Assembly (NCBI GenBank): GCA_963707275.1
Contig: CAVPPH010000015.1
Coordinates: forward strand, 124,001-188,000
Source: JACKBK01 sp963707275
Lineage (GTDB): Bacteria > Chloroflexota > Anaerolineae > JAAEKA01
Direction of reading: 5' to 3'
Length of the DNA stretch: 64,000 nucleotides
Shown: one piece after another, positions 55,665-63,931 of the stretch
How positions within the stretch are numbered: the stretch's first letter is position 1
Layout: every line of letters starts with the position of its first letter
Translations under genes and position numbers: made by a program
Notes under the pieces: model-generated
Told to the model about the DNA's origin: nothing
Databases searched by the model: none
Seen by the model: only the letters and a program-made list of their open reading frames with translations

Positions 55665-57341
55665 ATGAGTATCAAGCAGACCCGCATGGTCACTATCATG
55701 GTAGCGTTTGTCGTTGCCCTGACCATGCTCTTCACCAACACCGGTGTCAGCTTCGCTGGAGAAAGCAAGCCGACCCGCAGTACGGTGTGCGTCAACGGTT
55801 ACGTAATCAACCACCGGGAGCAGCCCGTTGACGGCACGCAGTTCGACCCGCAGCTGAGGGTCTACGCCTTCGGCGTGCCCGCCAGCTTTGACGAAGCATC
55901 GCTGCCTGACCTGCTGGCCGACATCCAGTCGCTCGACACGCTCGAGTCTCTGGCTGCTCAATCGACTGGCGACATGACTGGCGAAGCATTCGTTGTACGG
56001 TCGGCTCCTGTGGCCAGCAATGGCTATTGGGAGTTCGAAAAGCTGCCGGCGGGTTTCTACTACGCATTCGCCATGCAGTTGCCCCTGGACTGGAACGGCA
56101 TCGTGCCCGAAGCCCCGCGCAACGGCATCGCCTGGACCGGCTGGGCCAAGCTGAATGAAAACAGCGAGTGCTACGATGTGCTGTTCAAGATCCGCCGCTT
56201 GTTCGACGTCACTGTCATCAAGTGGGAGGAGCTGATGGATGGCACTGTGCAGCCTGGTGAAGGTTGGGCCATCTCGGCGACGCCGCAGGGCGACCCCTGG
56301 GCTGTCGCTCAAAGCGGCACGACTGACAACCACGGCACCGCGGTGCTGACCCTGACCCCTGGCAAGTGGCTGATCAAGGAGACGATCCAGTCTGGCTGGA
56401 CTCCTATCACGCCGCCCCAGGTCTATCTGACCCTGAACCAGTACGCGCCTCCTGGCGCCACTGACCCTGTGGTCTTCAAGAACCTGGAGCCCCCGTGCTA
56501 CGCCTCCATCACCGTGGAGAAGAACGGCCTTGGCACCGACGCCAACGGCGGCACGGTCTGGCTTGGCCCGCTGGCTGGGTGGAAAATCACCCTCAGCCGG
56601 CCCGACGGCAAGATCTATCCGGTCACCATGACGACGGATGGTTCTGGCAAGGTGACCTTCAGTAACCTGATCCCTGGCGTATACAGCGTCCAGGAAGCGG
56701 TTCAGGCTGGCTGGAAGGCCGTCAGCCCCAACCCGCAGACCGTGGTTATCCAGGACTGCGAGGACGCCCGGGTTCTGTTCGAGAACCTGGAAGTGGCTGG
56801 CAAGCTGCAGATCAGCGGCACCAAGTTCTTCCGTGCGTGGGTTCCCCCGTACCAGGGCGTGACCGTCGGTCTGTCCGGTTGGGGCATCACCGCCACGCTG
56901 AAGGGCACGAACCCGCCGGTCTACGTGACGACCCACACCAACGCGCTGGGCAACTACACGTTCTCCCAGGCGACCTTGCAGGCGCATGGTATGGCCATTC
57001 CTGGCGCAACCATTACTGTCTGTGAGGAAGAGCGCGACCATTGGATCGCAGTGACTGCGACCTGTGTCGATGTGATGTTCCCCTACCCGGTGCCTTCGAC
57101 CTACACGGGCGCCACCGTGAACTTCACCAACGTCCAGGACCCGCCGCTGCCCGGCGCTTCGGCGCCCACTGTGGCCAGCGCCAGCTCAGCCAACTGCGCC
57201 GTCAGCTACACGGTGAAGGCTGGCGACAGCCTGTCCGGCATCGCTGCCGCCAACGGCGCCTCGGTGTCTGCGCTGGCGCAACTCAACGGTTTGGCCAACC
57301 CCAATATGATCCGGGCCGGCCAAACCCTGTGTATCCGGTAA
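55665..57341 (+). CDS. Secreted SpaA/SdrD-type beta-sandwich protein with a C-terminal LysM
   Basis: A 558-residue exported protein. The signal peptide (MVTIMVAFVVALTMLFTNTG, cleaved after SFA) leads to several prealbumin-like (SpaA/Cna-B type) domains, recognised by VTVIKWEELMDG, GWAISATPQGDPW, GKWLIKETIQSGWTPITPPQ and ITLSRPDGKIYPVTMTTDG, with VFKNLEPPC and VLFENLEV ends. The C-terminal LysM reads YTVKAGDSLSGIAAANGASV and anchors to the wall. GGAGGT lies 8 bases before ATG 55665; the upstream part of the frame is not coding. Works with the preceding LysM protein as a surface layer or fibre component (inference). Confidence 0.8.
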   Translation: MSIKQTRMVTIMVAFVVALTMLFTNTGVSFAGESKPTRSTVCVNGYVINHREQPVDGTQFDPQLRVYAFGVPASFDEASLPDLLADIQSLDTLESLAAQSTGDMTGEAFVVRSAPVASNGYWEFEKLPAGFYYAFAMQLPLDWNGIVPEAPRNGIAWTGWAKLNENSECYDVLFKIRRLFDVTVIKWEELMDGTVQPGEGWAISATPQGDPWAVAQSGTTDNHGTAVLTLTPGKWLIKETIQSGWTPITPPQVYLTLNQYAPPGATDPVVFKNLEPPCYASITVEKNGLGTDANGGTVWLGPLAGWKITLSRPDGKIYPVTMTTDGSGKVTFSNLIPGVYSVQEAVQAGWKAVSPNPQTVVIQDCEDARVLFENLEVAGKLQISGTKFFRAWVPPYQGVTVGLSGWGITATLKGTNPPVYVTTHTNALGNYTFSQATLQAHGMAIPGATITVCEEERDHWIAVTATCVDVMFPYPVPSTYTGATVNFTNVQDPPLPGASAPTVASASSANCAVSYTVKAGDSLSGIAAANGASVSALAQLNGLANPNMIRAGQTLCIR

Positions 57342-57729
57342 CACTGAACTGACAACCTGTCCGGCAAGCGCCGGTCGCGCAGGGCGAAAGCCGTATCGAG
57401 ACCGCGCTTGTCCGGACAGGTTACAGGGCGTCGCCTCCGCCGTTCACCCCAGCATCCGAAGCTATCCAGGCTTTTGGAGACGGGCGTACGCAGGATGCCC
57501 AGCCACACCTTCCCCTCTTTCCCCCCTGCTCCTCACGCACACCTCTGTGCCGGGTAGCCAGGGTAGACTACGGGAGCTGTGGTGAACGGCGGGGCAACGT
57601 CCTCAGTATCAGACACGTAATGGCCGGCAATCCACCGGTCTCATCCATACCGTTAGTTCCGCAACAGCAACGGGTGGCTTTCCTTGGAAAGCCACCCGTT
57701 CTGCGTTGCAAGCAGTACTCGTTGCTGTG
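57342..57729. other. Intergenic region with large hairpins
   Basis: 57353-57371 and 57403-57422 (AACCTGTCCGG ... CCGGACAGGTT) form an imperfect long hairpin that may end the LysM transcript. No gene was found in the rest. Confidence 0.5.
57669..57700. terminator. Terminator hairpin for the TetR operon
   Basis: A perfect 15-bp stem (57669-57683 with 57686-57700) closes around TT, ending in AA/TT. It stands 30 bases beyond the stop of the TetR gene. Confidence 0.7.
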
Positions 57730-58338
57730 TCAGATGATTCGCGAACCTGCCGCGCCGTCGAAGAAGATCGCCAGCATCAGGTCAGTGGTTTCATCGAAGG
57801 AGGTCATCTCACCTGCGTGGGCCGCGTAGAAGAAGGGGTACATCATTCCCAGCAACAGCCAGGTTGCCAGGCTGGTGTTCATCGGTCGCAGCTCGCCGCT
57901 CTGGATACCCTCAGCGATGATTGCCTCGATCTGGCCGATGAACTTCTCGTGGTAGATCCGGCTGAACTCAGCGCGCGCGGCCACGCTGAGGTGATCCATC
58001 TCCTGGCTGGCAAGGCGGATCATGGCCCGCTGCTCAGGCGCCCGCTGAAAGATGGCCTGCACCATCTGTTCGATGCGCAGCCGGGTTGTCGGCGCCTTAC
58101 GCGCCTCGTTGATGACCTGCTCAATGCGGTCCAGATTGCTGGTCAGCACCGCCAGAAACAGGTCTTCCTTGTCCGTAAAGTGGTAGTACAGCGCAGCCTT
58201 GGAAACGCCGACAGCCGCCGCCAGCTCGCGCATGGCCAACCCATGATAGCCGCGAGCGACAAACAGCCGTCCTGACTCTTGCAGGATGGTCTCGCGAACG
58301 TCATGCGGCTCGCTGGCCGCGGCGGTGGGGCGATCCAC
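57730..58338 (-). CDS. TetR-family transcriptional regulator
   Basis: A 202-residue repressor. The N-terminal helix-turn-helix reads ARGYHGLAMRELAAAVGVSKAALYYHF (shown partly: MRELAAAVGVSKAALYYHFT), followed by a helical ligand domain ending with LATWLLLGMMYPFFYAAHAG. It is the last gene of a short minus-strand cluster with a 4-helix membrane protein and a BCD-type MFS carrier, so it probably represses that cluster through the palindrome TGTGACGTCACA at 60158-60169. Confidence 0.85.
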   Translation of the reverse strand: MDRPTAAASEPHDVRETILQESGRLFVARGYHGLAMRELAAAVGVSKAALYYHFTDKEDLFLAVLTSNLDRIEQVINEARKAPTTRLRIEQMVQAIFQRAPEQRAMIRLASQEMDHLSVAARAEFSRIYHEKFIGQIEAIIAEGIQSGELRPMNTSLATWLLLGMMYPFFYAAHAGEMTSFDETTDLMLAIFFDGAAGSRII

Positions 58339-58340
58339 GG

Positions 58341-58733
58341 CTAACCCACGTAGGCCTGCCCGATGAAGTAGGCCTGGATTGCGAACAGAAATGCCAGCAA
58401 GCTCATCGCGAACGCCAGCGCGCTCTGCCGGCTTGGCTTCTCAGGCATGAACCAGTAGTACAGCAGGAAGAAGAAGAACGCTCCCAGCCCGCCGACATAG
58501 TGGATATACAGTTGCAGAATCCCGAGGCCCTGGTCGAGCAGTTTCACACCGACCAGAATCTGCATGATCAGGGCCATCTGAGCTAGGATCATCACGATGC
58601 GGCCGACGGTGCTCATGCCCTGGCGACGAAACGCCAGCCAGCCGGTGACAATGGCAGCGGCCAGGGTGCCGACCATGACCAGGATGCCGAGCACGACATG
58701 TACGGTTGACGGGATAATAATGTTGTCAAGCAT
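58341..58733 (-). CDS. Small membrane protein with four helices
   Basis: A 130-residue hydrophobic protein with four predicted helices (residues about 9-32, 43-62, 72-92, 105-126) and a conserved-looking RRQGMSTVGRIVMILAQMAL. No family was recognised; the arrangement is like small quinone- or haem-associated subunits, but no haem ligand pattern is evident. It lies two bases from the TetR gene and 11 bases from the MFS gene, so it belongs to that operon. Confidence 0.65.
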   Translation of the reverse strand: MLDNIIIPSTVHVVLGILVMVGTLAAAIVTGWLAFRRQGMSTVGRIVMILAQMALIMQILVGVKLLDQGLGILQLYIHYVGGLGAFFFFLLYYWFMPEKPSRQSALAFAMSLLAFLFAIQAYFIGQAYVG

Positions 58734-58744
58734 GGGTTTTCTCG

Positions 58745-60127
58745 TTAGTCAATTGAGGGCACAAAGGTGTCTGTTGCTGGAACGGCCCGATGACTGGCCG
58801 CAAAGCCGCGTACGTCCACCCGCCGCAGCAGCCAGATACAGACGAAGAGTCCGATAGCTTCTATGATGAACACGATGCCATAGGCCGCCGAGATTTCGCC
58901 TGTCAGGGTCAGCCCAATGTCACGGATGACGCCGCCGCCGAAGATGCCCAGGCCGCGGCTGATCAGTTGGATCACCGACCACAGCGCCAGGTAGCTGGCG
59001 GCCCGCTCAGCTGTGTTGACAGCCATCAGCAGGCTGACGCCGCCGACGGTGAACACGCCAAAGCCGATGCCGAACAGCAGCAGTGCTGGCACCACCATCG
59101 GCAGTGACTCGCGGAAGGCTGCTGCAGCCAGCAGCAGCAGCGGTATTCCCAGCATCGCCAGACCCCAGGCAGTCGTGCTGACCTGTTGATCGGGCCGCCG
59201 CCGCCGCGTCACGGCATAGGTGATGATCATGCTGATCAGCACACCGGTGCCCCAGTAGGCGTTGAAGCGGGTGGTTTCGCCCACGGTCAGCTTGAACACG
59301 TCGCCGCCGAATGGCTCCAGCACCGCGTCTTGCATGAAGGCGAAAAAGGCCGACACCGCCAGGAAGAGCGCGTAGCGTCGAGTGCGTTCGTCGCTCCATA
59401 TCTCGCGCAGGTTCTCCCGTAGCGAGGCTGGCGGCGCTGCATCGGCGGCTGGCGCGATTTTGACAGGGTTGCGCCGCTCCTCGCCGGCGATGGAGATCAC
59501 CCAGAAGATCGCCGCGCCGACCATGCCGAGGATGACGATGCGCCAGAAATCCGCCTGGCTGTAGACCGGCATCACCCGCGCGTAGATCACCGGGATGAAG
59601 GCGAAGCTGACAACCAGCATGAACTGGGTGATGCTGACGGCCTGGCCGCGCTTTTCGTAGGGCGCGCTGTCGTGCACCAGCGCCAGATAGGGCGCTCCCG
59701 ATATCGACGTGCCGGTGCCGTAAACCAGCAGCGACAGGACGGCCAGCGTCCAGCCCAGCGTCGCGTTGACGCCGCTGGCGATCAGCCCGACCGACGGCGG
59801 CAGCAGCAAGAGCGACAGTAGCATCATCAGACGCCCCAGCCAGATGTACCACGTCCGGCGTGTGCCGAAGATTGGGTGCGTATCGGACTGGTGGCCGGCC
59901 CAGATCGCCAGTGGCGACAGGAAGTAGCGCGCTGCCAGCAGCAGGCTCACCGGCCAGGCCACTACGCCCAGATCGGTGATCATCACCCGGTTCCAGATGC
60001 CCGACAGCAGCACATCGGTCATCGAGGAGCCGATGTGAAAGGTGCCGATCTTGACAGAACGCCAGACGCTGAAGCGCGGCTGTGCGGCCTCCGGGGCCTC
60101 AGAAAACGGTACATCCTGTGCGGTCAT
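58745..60127 (-). CDS. MFS transporter of the BCD (PucC-like) family
   Basis: A 460-residue carrier with 12 helices. The BCD family signs are FSVWRSVKIGTFHIGSSMTD, ITDLGVVAWPVSLLLAARYF, PLAIWAGHQSDTHPIFGTRR and FFAFMQDAVLEPFGGDVFKL. In phototrophs PucC-type proteins help deliver bacteriochlorophyll; non-phototrophs also carry relatives of unknown role. ATG 60127 with AGGAGA is preferred to GTG 60142. It may be autorepressed through the nearby TetR gene. Confidence 0.8.
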   Translation of the reverse strand: MTAQDVPFSEAPEAAQPRFSVWRSVKIGTFHIGSSMTDVLLSGIWNRVMITDLGVVAWPVSLLLAARYFLSPLAIWAGHQSDTHPIFGTRRTWYIWLGRLMMLLSLLLLPPSVGLIASGVNATLGWTLAVLSLLVYGTGTSISGAPYLALVHDSAPYEKRGQAVSITQFMLVVSFAFIPVIYARVMPVYSQADFWRIVILGMVGAAIFWVISIAGEERRNPVKIAPAADAAPPASLRENLREIWSDERTRRYALFLAVSAFFAFMQDAVLEPFGGDVFKLTVGETTRFNAYWGTGVLISMIITYAVTRRRRPDQQVSTTAWGLAMLGIPLLLLAAAAFRESLPMVVPALLLFGIGFGVFTVGGVSLLMAVNTAERAASYLALWSVIQLISRGLGIFGGGVIRDIGLTLTGEISAAYGIVFIIEAIGLFVCIWLLRRVDVRGFAASHRAVPATDTFVPSID

Positions 60128-60157
60128 CGATTCTCCTGACACGATAGCGAATTTGTT

Positions 60158-60169
60158 GTGACGTCACAC
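60158..60169. promoter_or_regulatory. Palindromic operator candidate TGTGACGTCACA
   Basis: A perfect 12-bp palindrome lies 31 bases before the start of the BCD transporter gene. It is a likely site for the TetR-family protein encoded in the same operon, or for a CRP-like factor. Confidence 0.45.
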
Positions 60170-60215
60170 TTTACCAACTAAATTCACGCTCGTCGGGGAC
60201 GCTGCCAACAGTTAA

Positions 60216-60677
60216 CTACAACCAACCGCGGCCAGCTCCCGCTGCCAGGAACGGCCACGGAATCGCTAGCAGCACGGCCAGCATCGCCAGGCCAAAGAAG
60301 ATGGCTGCCCGCTTGAACTTGCCCCTGTCATCAGCGGCTTTCTTCGACCGCGACCGCCCGATGTGTGCGAGCACGACGGCGACGATCATAATCAAGATGT
60401 GCTCGACGGCGTAGAAACGCACGCTGCTGTTGCCCATGGCGGCGCCAAAGTCTTTGAACGCGCCGGTGGTGATCGGGCTCAGGAAGAGATAAAGCAGCAG
60501 GCCCAGCAACAGGTTGATATCAAGGGCTGTGGTGAATCCAAGGCCGAGGCGGTCATCCAGTTGCTGCCATTGTCGGCCGCCAAACCAGCCGATGAAGGCG
60601 CGCACCACGGCGATCACGCCGAAGATGACGACCAACCAGCGAACGATCGAGTGAAGGGAAAGCACGATTGGATACAT
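60216..60677 (-). CDS. Membrane protein with four helices
   Basis: A 153-residue protein with helices at about residues 7-29, 51-70, 89-106 and 124-145, His9 in the first helix (LSLHSIVRWLVVIFGVIAVV) and EHILIMIVAVVLAHIGRSRS with two His in the third. Paired His residues in two helices could bind haem b. It stands 89 bases upstream of the BCD-type carrier and may be part of the same operon. No family was assigned. Confidence 0.6.
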   Translation of the reverse strand: MYPIVLSLHSIVRWLVVIFGVIAVVRAFIGWFGGRQWQQLDDRLGLGFTTALDINLLLGLLLYLFLSPITTGAFKDFGAAMGNSSVRFYAVEHILIMIVAVVLAHIGRSRSKKAADDRGKFKRAAIFFGLAMLAVLLAIPWPFLAAGAGRGWL

Positions 60678-60868
60678 TGATTATCTCCTGTGGAGTCTGG
60701 ATATTCGGGTGATCATCACCCGTGCAAAGACTAAGAACGCGTCAACAAACAACTTCCGGCGCTGGCTCGGTCAGGTTCTTCGGAGGAACCTCAGGGTGCT
60801 TCGTAAAGACCGGCCAGAGCGGGAGTCACTTGCAAGACTACGTAACGTCTCTTTGGACCGCCGACAAC
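60678..60868. repeat. Intergenic region with dispersed repeat
   Basis: 60733-60823 is similar to the minus strand of 11946-12030, including GGCTCGGTCAGG (60763-60774) and AGACCGGCCAGAGCGGG (60807-60823), with an insertion between them. Nothing else was seen. Confidence 0.55.
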
Positions 60869-62281
60869 TCATGTGCCGGATGGGGCAGATGCTGGCTGTG
60901 GTGCGCCAGCTGGCGCAATCGATCTGAAAGCCAGCACCAGCAGCAGGCCCATCAACAGGCCCCAGAAAACGAAGGGCGCTCTGGGTCCGATAGCTGCAAA
61001 GAGGGCGCCGCCGATCAGCGGGGCGATAAAATTGGCCGCGCTGAGAAACGCCGTGCTGACGCCCAGGATTCCGCCTTGTTCGTCGGATGCGACTCGCTTA
61101 GTGATCATGCTGTTGATGCTGGGCTGAAGCATGCCGCCGCCGACGGCAATCGGGAACATGGCTGCCAGCAGCCATATCAGCCCGCTCCAGCCTGTGTTGC
61201 TGTCGTCTGGTATCTCGGCGGCCACGCCCTGAGTGGGTGGCGTTTCGCCTGGCAGCGTGCGTTCACCGCTCAGCTCTGCCTGCAAGCTCGCTTGCGAATA
61301 GAACGGCGGCGGCACCGCGGGCGTGAACGCCATCATGGTCAACCCGATGGTCAGCGTCGCCAGTCCGGCCAGAATCAAGCGCCGCTCGCCAAAGCGCCGC
61401 GCCCATTTGCCGATGAAATAGCCTTGCACTGCCACCACAATGACACCGACGTAGACGAAAATGATCGAGTTGCCTGAAGCGCCCAGCCCCAGGCTGGTCA
61501 GGGTGAACAGCGACAGCAACTGCTCGAAGCCGCCAAAAGCAACCTGCTGGGCAAAGATCAGGATCAACAGAAAGCCCACCGTGGGATGTTTCACCGCATC
61601 CAGCAGGCCGCGCAACGACAGAACAGAGGATTGCTGCGTCGCCCGGCCGCGCTTTTCCACCGGGTGCGATTCTTCCAGCCAGAACCATGTCAGCAGGATC
61701 GAGATCAGCGAAAAACCGGCGGCGACGAAGGCCGGCGCGCTGTAGTTGTTGCCGCTGGCCTGCAGCGAGAGGAACGCGATCACCGGCCCGATCACGAAGC
61801 CGAGACCAAACGCTGCGCCGATCAAACCCAACCCCTGCGTGCGGGTCTTCTCGTTGGTGTTGTCGGTGATAACCGCCTGCGCCGTGGCGATGTTGCCGCC
61901 CGACAGGCCGTCGATCAGCCGTGAGATGAACAATACCAGGATGCTGCCTGCCAAGCCAAGCAACAGGAAGCCAAGCAGCGTGCCGACCTGGCTGATCAGC
62001 AGAATTGGTTTACGGCCATAGCGGTCAGAGAGGCGGCCCAGAATCGGCGCGCCGATGAACTGCGCCAACGGGTAGGTAGCGCCCAGCACTCCGACCGTAA
62101 ACGCGGTTACACCAAAAGCCGCCGCGTACAGCGACAGCAGGGGAATGATGATCGTCAGTCCCATCAAGTCGATCAGAACGATGACGAAGATGGGCAGGAT
62201 CTTCTTGAAGTCGAGTTTGTCCGAGGCGTCGTCGGGTGCGCCGCCGGCCTCGATCGGGAGATCGTCGGAAGTGGAAGTCAT
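60869..62281 (-). CDS. MFS efflux transporter (TetA/DHA1-like)
   Basis: A 470-residue drug/H+ antiporter with 12 helices. The A motif lies in GRLSDRYGRKPILLISQVGT after helix 2, and SRLIDGLSGGNIATAQAVIT carries the antiporter-like motif B region. A long acidic insertion (ERTLPGETPPTQGVAAEIPD) separates two helices in the second half. A promoter TTGACA-N17-TAGAAT followed by an 18-bp operator lies upstream, so a TetR-type repressor probably controls it. Confidence 0.85.
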   Translation of the reverse strand: MTSTSDDLPIEAGGAPDDASDKLDFKKILPIFVIVLIDLMGLTIIIPLLSLYAAAFGVTAFTVGVLGATYPLAQFIGAPILGRLSDRYGRKPILLISQVGTLLGFLLLGLAGSILVLFISRLIDGLSGGNIATAQAVITDNTNEKTRTQGLGLIGAAFGLGFVIGPVIAFLSLQASGNNYSAPAFVAAGFSLISILLTWFWLEESHPVEKRGRATQQSSVLSLRGLLDAVKHPTVGFLLILIFAQQVAFGGFEQLLSLFTLTSLGLGASGNSIIFVYVGVIVVAVQGYFIGKWARRFGERRLILAGLATLTIGLTMMAFTPAVPPPFYSQASLQAELSGERTLPGETPPTQGVAAEIPDDSNTGWSGLIWLLAAMFPIAVGGGMLQPSINSMITKRVASDEQGGILGVSTAFLSAANFIAPLIGGALFAAIGPRAPFVFWGLLMGLLLVLAFRSIAPAGAPQPASAPSGT

Positions 62282-62319
62282 AATGTTTCTCTCTGTGGTC
62301 TTGAAATGTTATAGTGCTG

Positions 62320-62370
62320 ACTGACCGGTCGGTCAGTTGCAATTCTAACCACAGAGGAAGGTGCTGTCAA
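62320..62370 (-). promoter_or_regulatory. Promoter plus TetR-type operator
   Basis: On the minus strand TTGACA (62370-62365), 17 bases and TAGAAT (62347-62342). The start point is expected near 62335, inside the palindrome ACTGACCG-GT-CGGTCAGT (62320-62337), which has perfect 8-bp arms like many TetR-family operators. Confidence 0.7.
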
Positions 62371-62388
62371 GATTGAACGGCAGCCGAA

Positions 62389-63807
62389 TCAAGTTGTCGG
62401 TTGGGCGGTGGTGATCGGTGGATTGTTGTGTTCTGCCGCCTCCAATTCTGCGGGGCGTCGTTTGAGTGCGAAGGTCGCAAAGAACAACCCCACTGATACG
62501 ATGCCCAGAATCAGGAATGCGTGCTGCCAGCCTTCCACGCTGCCCCCGCCTGACGCAGCCACGGCGCCTACCAACGCCGCGCCTACCAGGTAGCCGATTC
62601 GCGTGAAGAGCGCCAGCGAACCCTGTGCGGCCGCTCGCTGCGACCGCTGTGCCTCGCTCAACATGATGTAGCGCAGCGGCGCGCCCAGCAGGAAGGCCAA
62701 ACCAATGCCGACCGGCACAGCCGCGGCGTAGAAGCTGACGGTGGTGATGGGGAGTAAGCCGACTGCGATGAGGCCAATGGCCAGCGAGGCCGTGCCGACG
62801 GTGATCACGAAGCGCGAGCCGCGGCGGTCCAGCAGTTGACCTGCCAAAGGCGATCCGATTGCCATTACCAGCACCACCGGAAGCAGCATGATGCTGGACA
62901 TGTAGGCGGTGACGCCCAGCGCGGCCACCAGCAGCACCGGCACGAAGGATACGCCTGCTTCGGCAAAGCCCGAGCCGCCGGCGAACAGGTTGGCCAGTCC
63001 CATCTGGCGCGACCGGAACAGATCGAGCGAGAGGACCGGATCGGCTGCGCGCTGCTCGATAAACCAGAAGACCGGCATCAGGATGAACGCCAGCAGCAAG
63101 CTGCCCCAGACCTGTACTGTCCCGAGGCTGGCTCGGAAGTTGTTGGCGTCGATCTGACTGATGCCGAAAGCCAGCGCGGTCAGCAGCACGAGGATCACCG
63201 CCATGCCTGCCCAGTCGAAGGGCCGCCGGATCTGCGGTCGGGTGTTGGGCACCAGGCGCAGCGCGCCGATGACCAGCGCGGCGGCGATGGGAATGTTGAT
63301 AAGGAACAGCCAGTGCCAGTTGGCAACCAGCAGTACCACCCCGCCGACGATGGGGCCGATCAGGAAGGCTACGCCGAACACGGCGCCGATCAAGCCTAGC
63401 GCGCCGCCGCGTTTCTCAGGCGGGAAGGTGTCGCCGATGACCGCACCGGCCACAGGGAAGATGCCGCCCGCGCCGAAGCCCTGGATGGCGCGGCCCAGCA
63501 GCAGCACGCCAAACGAGGGCGACAACGCCACGACCAGCGAACCTGCCGCGAAGAGCAGCACATCGAGCACGTAGATGCTGCGCCGGCCAAACACATCGGA
63601 CAGCTTGGCCATAAACGGCGTGCCCAGGAGGTTGGCCAGGGTGTAGATTGTGAAAACCCAGGTGATCGAACGAGCGTCGACGCCGAAGTCGCTTTGAATC
63701 AGCGACAGGGCGGGCGCTGTGATCGCGATGTCAAGCGCGCCCATCAGCACGCCGACGAAGAGCACCACAAGGAGTCGATTGCGGGAACGGTTGTCGAGAT
63801 CTGTCAT
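62389..63807 (-). CDS. MFS multidrug transporter (DHA2-like)
   Basis: A 472-residue transporter. It has GVLMGALDIAITAPALSLIQ in helix 1, SWVFTIYTLANLLGTPFMAK, LSDVFGRRSIYVLDVLLFAA (motif A) and GRAIQGFGAGGIFPVAGAVI (motif B), together with the DHA2-type RRPFDWAGMAVILVLLTALA. It exports hydrophobic compounds with proton exchange. The RBS GAAGGA is part of an inverted repeat. The promoter is very good (TTGACA-N17-TAAAAT). Confidence 0.85.
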   Translation of the reverse strand: MTDLDNRSRNRLLVVLFVGVLMGALDIAITAPALSLIQSDFGVDARSITWVFTIYTLANLLGTPFMAKLSDVFGRRSIYVLDVLLFAAGSLVVALSPSFGVLLLGRAIQGFGAGGIFPVAGAVIGDTFPPEKRGGALGLIGAVFGVAFLIGPIVGGVVLLVANWHWLFLINIPIAAALVIGALRLVPNTRPQIRRPFDWAGMAVILVLLTALAFGISQIDANNFRASLGTVQVWGSLLLAFILMPVFWFIEQRAADPVLSLDLFRSRQMGLANLFAGGSGFAEAGVSFVPVLLVAALGVTAYMSSIMLLPVVLVMAIGSPLAGQLLDRRGSRFVITVGTASLAIGLIAVGLLPITTVSFYAAAVPVGIGLAFLLGAPLRYIMLSEAQRSQRAAAQGSLALFTRIGYLVGAALVGAVAASGGGSVEGWQHAFLILGIVSVGLFFATFALKRRPAELEAAEHNNPPITTAQPTT

Positions 63808-63811
63808 GGTG

Positions 63812-63878
63812 AAATCCTTCGGGTGTCTGTTCGTGGAGAGTACCGAAGGATTTTAGACCCGCGACGGGGGTTTGTCAA
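63812..63878 (-). promoter_or_regulatory. Promoter with inverted-repeat operator
   Basis: On the minus strand TTGACA (63878-63873), 17 bases and TAAAAT (63855-63850). The 11-bp repeat AAATCCTTCGG occurs inverted at 63843-63853 (over the -10) and 63812-63822 (over the ribosome site), with centres 31 bases apart, as expected for two operator halves bound on one face. Confidence 0.55.
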
Positions 63879-63931
63879 AACTGTCACGAGGAGGGTGAGG
63901 AGTCTGCAAACAGGGACCGGCAACTAGTGCG

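Noticed and set aside
53788..57041. Minus-strand frames of 574 and 492 codons opposite the two LysM genes
   Set aside because: Both are rich in Arg, His and Val as typical for antisense shadows, whereas the plus strand has signal peptides and LysM domains.
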